NCBI RefSeq assembly: GCF_009856865.1
Contig: NZ_WVUD01000036.1
Coordinates: 1-39,545, forward strand
Source of the DNA: Solidesulfovibrio aerotolerans
GTDB lineage: Bacteria > Desulfobacterota > Desulfovibrionia > Desulfovibrionales > Desulfovibrionaceae
Direction of reading: 5' to 3'
Length of the DNA stretch: 39,545 bases
In this document: positions 1 through 6,339 of the stretch, piece by piece
Position numbering within the stretch: position 1 is the stretch's first letter
How the letters are laid out: each line of letters begins with the position of its first letter
Made by a program: the position numbers and the translations under genes
The notes under the pieces: model-generated
The model's database searches: none
Seen by the model: only the letters and a program-made list of their open reading frames with translations
What the model was told of the DNA's origin: nothing

Positions 1-102
1 CAGGCCGCTCGCGCCAGGGCCAGAGGCTACCGAAACGTCACGAACTTCATCACCATGATCTACCTGATCGCAGCCCAAATTGCCGACTTCCTTGCTCAAT
101 GA
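1..102 (+). pseudogene. C-terminal tail of a DDE transposase (ISL3-like), cut by the window edge
   Basis: Frame 1 is open from the first base to a TGA at 100-102 and encodes 33 residues. The segment ARGYRNVTNFITMIYL resembles the C-terminal end of ISL3-type (IS204/IS1001/IS1165) transposases, which often end in an ARGYR...MIYL-like stretch. The family call rests on this short pattern only. The rest of the gene lies left of the window, so it cannot be told whether the element is intact. It marks the left side of the low-GC, mobile-element-rich half of the window. Confidence 0.5.
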
Positions 103-137
103 ATTCCATTTGAAACGTCGAAGAACCAATTTTGATT

Positions 138-174
138 GGGCAAAATGGAGAGTCTACCGTCTCGGATTTTGCCC
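138..174. repeat. 9-bp inverted repeat downstream of the transposase tail
   Basis: GGGCAAAAT at 138-146 is matched by ATTTTGCCC at 166-174, a perfect 9-bp inverted repeat with a 19-nt spacer. It lies 36 bp after the transposase stop and could be a terminator without a T-run or part of the IS end. No function can be assigned from sequence alone. Confidence 0.4.
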
Positions 175-197
175 ACGTGATGCATTGCCCAGAAGGG

Positions 198-225
198 TTG
201 ACGGAATCGAAATCAATCGTATTTT
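198..225 (+). promoter_or_regulatory. Sigma70-type promoter of the EF-hand gene
   Basis: TTGACG (198-203), a 16-nt spacer and TATTTT (220-225) form a plausible -35/-10 pair. The expected transcription start is near 232, just upstream of the ribosome binding site at 242-247. The position fits the start codon at 252. Confidence 0.45.
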
Positions 226-251
226 GTAGGATCAACTTATCCGGAGGTTTT

Positions 252-542
252 ATGAAAAAATTTGCTGTGTTAACTTTCCTGAGTGCACTTCTAATTGCAG
301 TTTTTGCTATTGCTGGCGGAAAATATGACGGCCACTTTGGAGATATTGACAAAAACAGCGACAAGGTTGTTGTAAAAGAAGAATTCGTTGAATTTTTTAA
401 AGCGAATGGCGACCCAGCAGCGGCATTTGCCATCATCGACGTCGACAAATCTGGTGGCATAGACCATGACGAATGGCACGCTTTCAAGGAGGCACACGGT
501 TATGGCCATAAAGATTCAAACAATCCCGACGAGAAGAAATAG
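252..542 (+). CDS. Small secreted EF-hand calcium-binding protein
   Basis: A 96-aa protein with an N-terminal signal peptide (MKK, then a hydrophobic run to about residue 21, AIAG), so probably periplasmic or secreted. Two EF-hand loops are visible: DKNSDKVVVKEEF (Lys instead of Gly at loop position 6) and DVDKSGGIDHDEW, which is canonical with D1, D3, S5, G6, I8 and E12. Together they can form one paired EF-hand lobe that binds Ca2+. The tail is hydrophilic. An upstream in-frame ATG at 132 exists, but the start at 252 is preferred because it follows GGAGG by 5 nt and begins the signal peptide. Base composition is AT-rich compared with the right half of the window. The partner is unknown. It stands alone with its own promoter and is followed by a 315-bp gap. 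Confidence 0.8.
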   Translation: MKKFAVLTFLSALLIAVFAIAGGKYDGHFGDIDKNSDKVVVKEEFVEFFKANGDPAAAFAIIDVDKSGGIDHDEWHAFKEAHGYGHKDSNNPDEKK

Positions 543-857
543 CTAAAGACGCTCTGTGAACAGAAAGGCTGGGGTATTAATGATGTATGGATGGACCATT
601 AATCTAGAGTTGCAAGATTAATGGACAACAACAATTAATTTCTCGGCCTATTTCAATTGTGCATTTTATGTTAAAGTGATGAAATTTTGCTTACCATGAG
701 ATATATTGTTTTTGTTAGCCTCTGCCTTCAAATCAACGCTCATTAACCATCGTGTAAATAAATTCCGATGCAAAAGGCAGAACGACTGCTACAGTTTACA
801 AATCTATTGAGATATAGTTGTTTCTGAAAAGATCTTAATAACCACCAGGAAGCCACT
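543..857. other. Intergenic gap with one inverted repeat
   Basis: There is no convincing ORF in this AT-rich 315-bp gap. It holds a perfect 9-bp inverted repeat, CCATTAATC (596-604) and GATTAATGG (616-624), with an 11-nt loop. No T-run follows, so it is as likely an operator as a terminator. Nothing else was recognised. Confidence 0.5.
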
Positions 858-1331
858 ATGGACTTATTTTTTACTGCCATCACCTGGATTGGTTCATTAT
901 ATGTTCTTTTGCCCTTATCTATGTTGCTCTGCCTCCTGTTGGTTTTGGATGGAAAGTATGCCCAATCAACTTTTATTAGTTTAAGCTTGCTACTTACTGT
1001 AGCTTCTGTCCATGTGGCAAAGTTATTATTTCGCCGTCCGCGCCCTTCCTCTGAAGGACTTATTGTGGCTATGCCACCTGACTGGTCATTCCCCAGCGCT
1101 CACACAGCTCAGGCAACTTCTTTTTTCTTGTCCTTAACCTTTGTTATATTTCAATTCCTTCCGCCAACATGGGCAACATTGTTTTCTGTCTTGAACCTGT
1201 TTTTGGTATTCTGCGTAGGTTATTCACGCATTTACCTTCAAGTTCACTATGTTTCAGATGTCCTGGCAGGTTTTATTCTAGCTATGATTGTCGTAGCTGG
1301 GTTGTACTATGTTATTTTATTTAGAAAATGA
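858..1331 (+). CDS. PAP2-superfamily membrane phosphatase (lipid phosphatase)
   Basis: A 157-aa, strongly hydrophobic protein with the three signature motifs of type-2 phosphatidic acid phosphatases: KLLFRRPRP (KxxxxxxRP), PSAHTAQA (the PSGH block with Ala for Gly) and SRIYLQVHYVSD (SRxxxxxHxxxD, with the catalytic His and Asp). About five membrane segments surround these motifs. The family removes phosphate from phosphatidate, undecaprenyl diphosphate or related lipid phosphates at the membrane; the substrate cannot be told here. AGGA precedes the ATG by 6-9 nt. The gene lies 72 bp upstream of a dgkA-family kinase on the same strand, so the pair probably forms one unit acting on lipid phosphates. 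Low GC suggests acquisition by transfer. Confidence 0.85.
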   Translation: MDLFFTAITWIGSLYVLLPLSMLLCLLLVLDGKYAQSTFISLSLLLTVASVHVAKLLFRRPRPSSEGLIVAMPPDWSFPSAHTAQATSFFLSLTFVIFQFLPPTWATLFSVLNLFLVFCVGYSRIYLQVHYVSDVLAGFILAMIVVAGLYYVILFRK

Positions 1332-1403
1332 CCCCATGACTTCCAAAATCTAAATGGCTGGAAAGATTTAATCCCGGTTGTATCTGTAAAGGAGGAATTA
1401 CAC

Positions 1404-1787
1404 GTGCGAAATAAGTTTCTCGGACAGGGAGAATATGGGTATCACCCAATTCGAAAAATTAAGGTTTGCCTTTCTGGTCTTCGTTATGCTATTCGTTATG
1501 ATTTTAGTGTCGCTTACAAAGTATATCTTTCAATACTTATGCTTTTGATCTGTATCGTCCTGCATCAATGGATAGACGCTCTTCTTGTTATGGCGGCCAC
1601 AGGCTTGGTGCTTATTGCCGAAATGTTCAACAGCGCCATTGAAGCCCTGTGTGACTTTATTGAAACACATGAAAATGAGAAGATTAAAGTAATTAAAGAT
1701 ATATCAGCTGCTGCCACTGGAATATCGATTCTTCTTTGGGTCGTTGTTTTAGGCGCTGAGACAGTAAAATTTTTGAAAAACTATTAA
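1404..1787 (+). CDS. dgkA: Diacylglycerol kinase, DgkA family
   Basis: A 127-aa integral membrane kinase, the usual size for DgkA. It has an N-terminal amphipathic part (SGLRYAIRYDFS), three hydrophobic segments and the family signature AEMFNSAIEALCD with the catalytic Glu, followed by KVIKDISAAATG, the KDxxAAAV-like block. The family phosphorylates diacylglycerol to phosphatidate with ATP in the inner membrane; Gram-positive relatives use undecaprenol. The start is a GTG at 1404, chosen because GGAGGA (1391-1396) lies 7 nt upstream. It follows the PAP2 phosphatase, which could catalyse the opposite reaction. AT-rich like its neighbour. Confidence 0.9.
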   Translation: MRNKFLGQGEYGYHPIRKIKVCLSGLRYAIRYDFSVAYKVYLSILMLLICIVLHQWIDALLVMAATGLVLIAEMFNSAIEALCDFIETHENEKIKVIKDISAAATGISILLWVVVLGAETVKFLKNY

Positions 1788-2414
1788 GGCAAGATGTTTA
1801 TTTTGTTTTTAACGAATAACAGAATTTGAGTCTGAAATTTCCCATAACTTTTAAATCTTGTGTTTGAAACTATTCACAGATCTACCCAGGATTAAAGCCA
1901 AAGAAGAACATCTACTTTCACAAGCAGTATAGCAGCATATCTAATGCCACAAATTATCAAGCCTCTGGGAACTGACGAATCCTCGAGTTGTAGGTAGTGG
2001 TGTTCAATACTGGGCAACCGGGCAAGGCTGTGATCGACATGTGTTCATGCGGATGCACTTCCTGAAAGATAATGGACGGTAGGCTGGCCGCGTTGTGGTC
2101 ACAGGTGTCGATAATTTTCACGAGCGCGGCCGGCAAACCCGAATAGCACTGTCGTGCAATCCCTGGCGGTGGCTCCACCGGGGTGCCCAGCGGCACCAAT
2201 ACTGGCCGAACAGGAACAGCGCCCGATACCAGCCTACCTCTAGCACCTAGTATTATTAGCAATTTCAAAAAATGGAGCCTAGTTGTGCCGTCAAGCAATT
2301 CCACGGCGGCTATTCGCTTCAAAAAAACGCGAATATTCCTAGATCAATGCAAAATTTTCAGCATTCCAGACAAGGCCCCTTTACAATGAGGTCCAAACCA
2401 TTATCTTTAAAAAT
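1788..2414. other. Intergenic stretch without a recognised gene
   Basis: About 630 bp between dgkA and the candidate structured RNA. Small hairpins occur, for example GTGCC-CAGC-GGCAC near 2188-2201 and GGTGG-CT-CCACC near 2169-2180. A 121-codon open frame on the minus strand (1957-2322) has no recognisable domain and no good ribosome binding site, so it is not called. The GC-richer patch at 2000-2230 inside AT-rich surroundings may be the remnant of another gene. Confidence 0.4.
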
Positions 2415-3132
2415 ACAGGCACCCCATAAACGGGGCTAACTCTAACAGGAGTAGCGCTGTCACGAATGCCAACTCCCATAACCGGCGAATTAAGTCGCCA
2501 AAAATGAAGGCCATTCAGGGTGTATAACCCCGGCCTGAATTACGACAAGACTTTTCTTATCGTACATGACTGCGACACAGTACGAATTTATGCCAAGAAC
2601 GACTGACGCAGTAGAGAATGGTGACTGTTTTAAGATTGGCGGCAACGCTCAACTGAACATCAGGTGGATGGTTAACGCCGATGGACTACATTGTTCCATA
2701 AATGGCGAAGCGAGTCGCCCAAGACTGAAAGCCCCAACTGCGGTGCACAAGGGCTGAAAAGACGATAGGCAAGCGCCAATCGTCGAAATGAAGACCAAGA
2801 CTCCGATACCGAAGTCAACAGCAGAACAAGATACTTGGTGTAGTGGAGTTGTCGAAAGAAAACCAGCGTGAAAGCGCACAAGAAGACATGATGTTCCGCG
2901 CCCGGCTAAACGAGAGCCAGTAGTTACGGCACCGAAGGTTCTCTTCGGGACCCGACAAAGCGAAAGGGAATAACCTTCTCGCTAGGAGCTACGGCGATCG
3001 GCCTGGTCGCAATGACCGGCGCAAGCTGACAAAAGTCACGTAGGGTTGCAGGAACAGGTTTTCGACAGCACTTGCAATAAAATCGAGTAGCAGCCTCGCC
3101 GGGTCCCACATGGGATTCGGCGAGGCTTTTTT
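2415..3132 (+). ncRNA. Candidate large structured non-coding RNA (~700 nt) ending in a rho-independent terminator
   Basis: No credible protein is encoded, but the plus strand is packed with clean stems. Examples: GGCGA/TCGCC (2484-2499); AGGCC/GGCCT enclosing GGGT/ACCC (2508-2536); CTTATCG pairing with CGACAAG with one mismatch (2543-2561); GGCGA/TCGCC again (2704-2719); AGCCC/GGGCT (2730-2755); GACGAT-a-GGC-aagc-GCC-a-ATCGTC (2761-2784); CCGAAG/CTTCGG (2931-2947); AGCGA+AAGG/CCTT+TCGCT (2960-2984). A three-way junction is closed by CTACG/CGTAG (2989-3043) and contains GGTC/GACC and TGAC/GTCA hairpins. TTGCA/TGCAA lies at 3046-3077. The strand follows from the terminator at 3092-3132. The 5' end is uncertain. 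It does not match the consensus of RNase P RNA, tmRNA, 6S RNA or c-di-GMP-I riboswitches as I know them. Known ornate large RNA classes cannot be excluded without covariance models. Confidence 0.55.
3092..3132 (+). terminator. Rho-independent terminator of the structured RNA
   Basis: AGCCTCGCCG pairs perfectly with CGGCGAGGCT (10 bp) and is followed by a T-run. The loop itself holds a nested TCCCA-ca-TGGGA stem. It closes the hairpin-rich 2415-3132 region and fixes its strand. Confidence 0.8.
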
Positions 3133-3155
3133 AGGCGTCCCCAATGCCCCTAAAC

Positions 3156-3232
3156 GCCTCCCTGGCGGCCGTTGGCACTCTGCGCGGACTTTCGTCGCCA
3201 AAGAGCCGAAATCGCACGGTACGCCTCCCTGG
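3156..3232. repeat. Direct repeat CGCCTCCCTGG, two copies
   Basis: The 11-mer CGCCTCCCTGG occurs near 3156-3166 and again near 3222-3232, between the RNA terminator and the palindromic repeat downstream of the HU gene. No gene was seen in 3133-3401. Confidence 0.4.
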
Positions 3233-3282
3233 ACATTATTCTGGACATCTGCTCCGACTGGGCCGGAGGTATTTGCCCCCCT

Positions 3283-3372
3283 GCGAAAATGGTAAATGTC
3301 GTTTCGGGGCGAACACTGGACCTGCAAACGGCTTTCATCGGGTCCACGGGGCCTGGCGTTCTCCATTTTCGC
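3283..3372. repeat. 90-bp nested palindromic repeat, copy A
   Basis: Outer arms GCGAAAATGG (3283-3292) and CCATTTTCGC (3363-3372) are perfect inverted repeats. Inside are a small hairpin (GTTTCG/CGAAC) and a second hairpin TGGACC (3317-3322)/GGTCCA (3341-3346). The same layout, with compensatory base changes, recurs at 4560-4650. It sits just downstream of the HU/IHF stop codon. It may be a MITE/REP-like mobile repeat or a conserved folded RNA element. Confidence 0.65.
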
Positions 3373-3401
3373 GAGTCTTTCCCAGAGACCATTGCTTCAA
3401 G

Positions 3402-3680
3402 CTATTTGCGGTTAAGATATTCTTTCAAATCCCTTCCTGGCCTGAAAAAAGGGAGCTTCTTAGGCTTCACTTCCACTTGAATGCCAGTTTTAGGGTTCCG
3501 ACCTGTATAGCTTTCATAATTTTTTACTGCAAATGAACCGAATCCACGAAGCTCTACGCGGCCTCCATCGTTCAGAGCTTGTTTAATAGAGTCAAAAAAA
3601 TGGATTACAAAGTCGGCAGCAAATTGCGGATCAAGATTATACTTCTCAGAAAGCACTTTGATTAGTTCGCCTCTGTTCAT
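3402..3680 (-). CDS. HU/IHF-family nucleoid DNA-binding protein
   Basis: A 92-aa basic protein with the full HU/IHF fold signature: N-terminal MNRGELIKVLSEKY helix, the beta-arm region VELRGFGSFAVKNYESYTGRNPKTG containing the family GFGSF and GRNPxTG motifs, and the C-terminal PFFRPGRDLKEYLN. HU/IHF proteins bend DNA as dimers and serve in recombination, replication and transcription. The start at 3680 is preferred over upstream in-frame codons because it aligns with the family N-terminus and follows GGGGTGTAGA. It cannot be decided here whether it is HU-like or IHF beta-like. It is transcribed divergently from the MucR-type gene. Being inside an island, it may be an accessory copy rather than the housekeeping one. 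Confidence 0.92.
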   Translation of the reverse strand: MNRGELIKVLSEKYNLDPQFAADFVIHFFDSIKQALNDGGRVELRGFGSFAVKNYESYTGRNPKTGIQVEVKPKKLPFFRPGRDLKEYLNRK

Positions 3681-4033
3681 TCTACACCCCCATGTCGACA
3701 GAGTATTAACTATCCAAAAGACTTGCAAGCATTCAGATGCCGCCAAGTGGATTTTCATCCAAGCGTTATCAGCTTCTCCAAAACCATCACAACGCTTCCT
3801 TTTCGCGAAACAAATCAGTCAGTGCATATTACTGCGCTATGTATTAAGCAAAAATACCCACACAATAAAACTAATTGTTCATAAATTTTTATTACACATG
3901 CTTCCGAAGAACACTCTAGCTGAATCACACTGAAATTTTATAGAACTTAGCGCTTGACAATTGCCTTGAATTTGTGATTATTCTTCTTATCAGTATTTTT
4001 CATTTTGCAACAAAGCCATCCAGCGAGGACATA
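3681..4033. other. Divergent AT-rich intergenic region between the HU and mucR-like genes
   Basis: This 353-bp gap separates two divergently transcribed DNA-binding protein genes. It is AT-rich, as expected for a regulatory region bound by H-NS/MucR-like proteins. Apart from the promoter at 3954-3981, no further gene or repeat was recognised. Confidence 0.45.
3954..3981 (+). promoter_or_regulatory. Probable promoter of the mucR-like gene
   Basis: A consensus -35 TTGACA (3954-3959), a 16-nt spacer and GATTAT (3976-3981) lie about 50 bp upstream of the ATG at 4034. The -35 is perfect; the -10 matches four of six positions. Confidence 0.4.
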
Positions 4034-4441
4034 ATGGACGAATATCTTCAATGCGCTCTTGAGATTGTGAAGGCCCAGGCTACTGCCCGACCCATGACAG
4101 AAGATGAAATCGTCAGCATGGTCAATTCCATCGCCAAGGGTATTGCTGCTCTCAGCACCGGCCAAATCGCCACCAGTGATGCCGATGCTACCGCCTCGGC
4201 CATGGACCCGAAAAAGGCCATCAAGGAATCCTCGGTTACCTGCCTTGAGTGTGGGAAGTCCTTCAAGGTCATTACCAAGAAGCACTTGGCCTCCCATGGC
4301 CTAACTCCCGAGGAATATAAGGAAAAATACGGCTATAAAAAGTCTCAGGGGCTTGCGTGTAAATCCTTGACCCGGGCACGCCGCACCAAGATGAAAGACA
4401 TGAAGCTTTGGGAGCGGCGGACCAAGGACAAAGCCGAATAG
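4034..4441 (+). CDS. MucR/Ros-family zinc-finger transcriptional regulator
   Basis: A 135-aa protein. Residues 1-65 are acidic and may oligomerise. The C-terminal half has the prokaryotic Ros-type zinc finger: VTCLECGKSF with two Cys, then KKHLASH with two His (C-x2-C-x10-H-x3-H), followed by GLTPEEYKEKYG, a typical Ros/MucR block, and a basic tail. Family members in alphaproteobacteria (Ros, MucR) bind AT-rich promoters and control exopolysaccharide, motility and virulence genes. The start at 4034 is chosen over an upstream ATG at 3974 because it matches the family N-terminus and follows GAGGA. The gene is directly upstream of the exopolysaccharide operon, so control of that operon is a reasonable but untested inference. 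A terminator follows at 4489. Confidence 0.88.
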   Translation: MDEYLQCALEIVKAQATARPMTEDEIVSMVNSIAKGIAALSTGQIATSDADATASAMDPKKAIKESSVTCLECGKSFKVITKKHLASHGLTPEEYKEKYGYKKSQGLACKSLTRARRTKMKDMKLWERRTKDKAE

Positions 4442-4488
4442 CAATGTTTACCATTCGATGCCGCCCGGCCTGATGCGGCCTCCCCCTT

Positions 4489-4527
4489 AGCCCCAGCGCG
4501 CCTCCCGTGCTGGGGCTTGTTTTGTCT
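4489..4527 (+). terminator. Terminator after the mucR-like gene
   Basis: AGCCCCAGC (4489-4497) pairs perfectly with GCTGGGGCT (4509-4517), followed by TGTTTTGTCTT. It separates the regulator from the exopolysaccharide operon. Confidence 0.8.
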
Positions 4528-4559
4528 TGACGGATGCATGCCTAACCAGACAACCATCC

Positions 4560-4650
4560 TCGAAAATGGAGAATTCTGTCAGGGGTGACAACTCGGGACC
4601 AAATCGGCTGACGATTCGGGTCCCGGCCACTTGGCGTCCACCATTTTCGA
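4560..4650. repeat. 91-bp nested palindromic repeat, copy B
   Basis: Outer arms TCGAAAATGG (4560-4569) and CCATTTTCGA (4641-4650) are perfect inverted repeats. Inside lie TGTCA-GGGG-TGACA-like and GGGACC (4595-4600)/GGTCCC (4619-4624) hairpins. Distances between the parts equal those in copy A (3283-3372) to within one base, and the inner arms differ by compensatory changes. It occupies the leader region between the mucR terminator and the glycosyltransferase start at 4750, so it would be transcribed with the operon if the promoter is upstream. Confidence 0.65.
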
Positions 4651-4749
4651 AGTCCGGACCGCCCCCCCCCATGGACCCCTTTTTGCAAATTTGTTCGGAG
4701 CAAGCTCGGCAGCATTGATTGCATTTCCTGCTGAAAGAAGGACTGTATT

Positions 4750-6339
4750 ATGCTTAAAATCCTGAAAAGAAAAAAGAATACAGGCTCATGCTCGTCCAAA
4801 CGGTTCTTTGACTGCGAAGACAAACCTCGACGAATCAAGGCCCGTTTTTTTTCATTTCTCACAATCATAATCGGCCTCTTTTACCTTTACTGGGTCTACG
4901 CAGCCGTCAACAGAGAGCACGCGATTGCAGCTACGCTCTTTTTGCTCGCGGAAATTGCTTGCTGGGGATTGTTTTGTTTTGCAACAATCGGTCTTTGGCG
5001 TTTGCGCTTTAAATCTCCGGAAGGCTTACCAGGTGACGGCAGCTTCTCCGTGGATATTTTCATTCCAACATACAGCGAGCCCCTTCAATACCTTACTACC
5101 ACTCTTCGAGCCGCAAGTCGTATTGAATATGCCGGGGCAATCGAGCGCTACGTGCTCGATGACGCAGGCCGTTCGGAAGTAGAGACCCTAGCAATGTCTC
5201 TCGGATTCCATTATCTCTCACGTCCCAAAAGCAAACAGCCAAATGCCAATGCTAAAGCGGGAAACTTAAATTTTGGATTGCGTCAGACCCATGGCGATCT
5301 CGTGCTTGTGCTTGATGCAGACCAAATTGCTCAGCCAAACATGCTCAATGCATTGATCGGCTACATGCGTTTTGAAAAAGTCGCATTTGTCCAGTCCAAG
5401 CAGAGCTACCTGACCCAGGAAGGCGATCCATTCTACAACAAATCACAAGTATTTTACGATATCGTCCAACTTGGAATGGACAATAACGACATGGCCATTT
5501 CCAGTGGCACAGGGGTTCTATACCGCCGTGAAGCGCTGGAAAGCATCGGAGGCTTTGTAGAATGGAATATTGTCGAAGATCTTACCACATCCTATACACT
5601 GCATGCTCACGGATGGAAATCGTTTTACTTTCCTCATGCACTCAGCCGTGGGTTGGCCCCTACGAGCATTGGCGGAGTCTATCAGCAGCGCGGGCAATGG
5701 GCCTTAGACACCATGCGAATTTTCATTTGGGACAACCCTTTTTTTAAAAAAGGGTTGAACCTCCTTGCCAGAATTCAATACTCGACAGTGGCGCTCTCCT
5801 ACATTTGTTCCGCATTTCTTTTTCCGTTTTTTTATCTTATTCCCATCTGGAGTTATGTTACTGGCTACACAATTCTTACCCGTCCTGAGGGTGAATTCCT
5901 TGTAATACGTGCCATTTATTTTATTGCAATGATCATTGCAACACACTATCTCTGCTACAAGCAGCAGCCAGGAAAGCAATTCCGGATGTTGGCCGGACTT
6001 TTCCCAATCTATATGTCAGGCATTGTCCGGGCTTTTTTTTACCCGATAGGGAAAAAACCGGGATATTGCCCGAACAATGCCACACTAGGTTGCTCGCTGG
6101 CCTCTAAAAGCAAACAGCCCCTAATGGCTATTTTGCCTCAGGTTGTCATTCTGCTGCTCAATCTCATCATGCCTTTTATTTCCTTGTTTTTCGGCCTTTG
6201 TGAGCCACGAATTATCGCTGCCAATATCCTTATTTCCGCAATAGCCATCTGGAGTATGTCCCAGGTCGTCTGGGCTGCCCTGTTCCCGGGCGATTGGGAG
6301 CCGGAGGAGGACCCGGACAATGTCTATTCTCTCGATTAA
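4750..6339 (+). CDS. Membrane-bound processive glycosyltransferase family 2 (cellulose-synthase-like)
   Basis: A 529-aa BcsA-like enzyme without a PilZ domain. Two N-terminal membrane segments (about 35-55 and 60-82) are followed by a cytosolic GT2 domain: VDIFIPTYSEP, LDDAG (Asp137/138), LDADQ (the DxD at 189-191), NIVEDLTTSY (catalytic Asp277) and the acceptor motif QQRGQW (312-317). Several C-terminal membrane helices form the likely channel. Family members polymerise UDP-sugars, often glucose, and extrude the chain. Two things are odd. The motif normally written QxxRW reads Q-R-G-Q-W here, with Gln316 for Arg. There is also no C-terminal PilZ domain, so no direct c-di-GMP control. GAAGGA precedes the ATG. 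The stop overlaps the next gene by 20 bp, which shows tight co-expression. The polymer is unknown; the GH8 gene in the operon favours a beta-1,4-glucan-like product. Confidence 0.9.
   Translation: MLKILKRKKNTGSCSSKRFFDCEDKPRRIKARFFSFLTIIIGLFYLYWVYAAVNREHAIAATLFLLAEIACWGLFCFATIGLWRLRFKSPEGLPGDGSFSVDIFIPTYSEPLQYLTTTLRAASRIEYAGAIERYVLDDAGRSEVETLAMSLGFHYLSRPKSKQPNANAKAGNLNFGLRQTHGDLVLVLDADQIAQPNMLNALIGYMRFEKVAFVQSKQSYLTQEGDPFYNKSQVFYDIVQLGMDNNDMAISSGTGVLYRREALESIGGFVEWNIVEDLTTSYTLHAHGWKSFYFPHALSRGLAPTSIGGVYQQRGQWALDTMRIFIWDNPFFKKGLNLLARIQYSTVALSYICSAFLFPFFYLIPIWSYVTGYTILTRPEGEFLVIRAIYFIAMIIATHYLCYKQQPGKQFRMLAGLFPIYMSGIVRAFFYPIGKKPGYCPNNATLGCSLASKSKQPLMAILPQVVILLLNLIMPFISLFFGLCEPRIIAANILISAIAIWSMSQVVWAALFPGDWEPEEDPDNVYSLD

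Noticed and set aside
1957-2322. 121-codon open frame on the minus strand
   Set aside because: No domain, no ribosome binding site, no conserved neighbour; composition does not separate it from chance. Kept only as a possible remnant.
2985-3050. Resemblance to group II intron domain V
   Set aside because: An AGC followed by a short hairpin and CGTA looks superficially similar, but the stem is too short and neither the GUGYG 5' end nor an intron-encoded reverse transcriptase is present.
2415-3132. RNase P RNA, tmRNA, 6S RNA or riboswitch
   Set aside because: I looked for the conserved blocks of these RNAs (for example the GAGGAAAGTCC block of RNase P RNA, the CGACTC 3' end of tmRNA, GEMM-I signatures) and found none.
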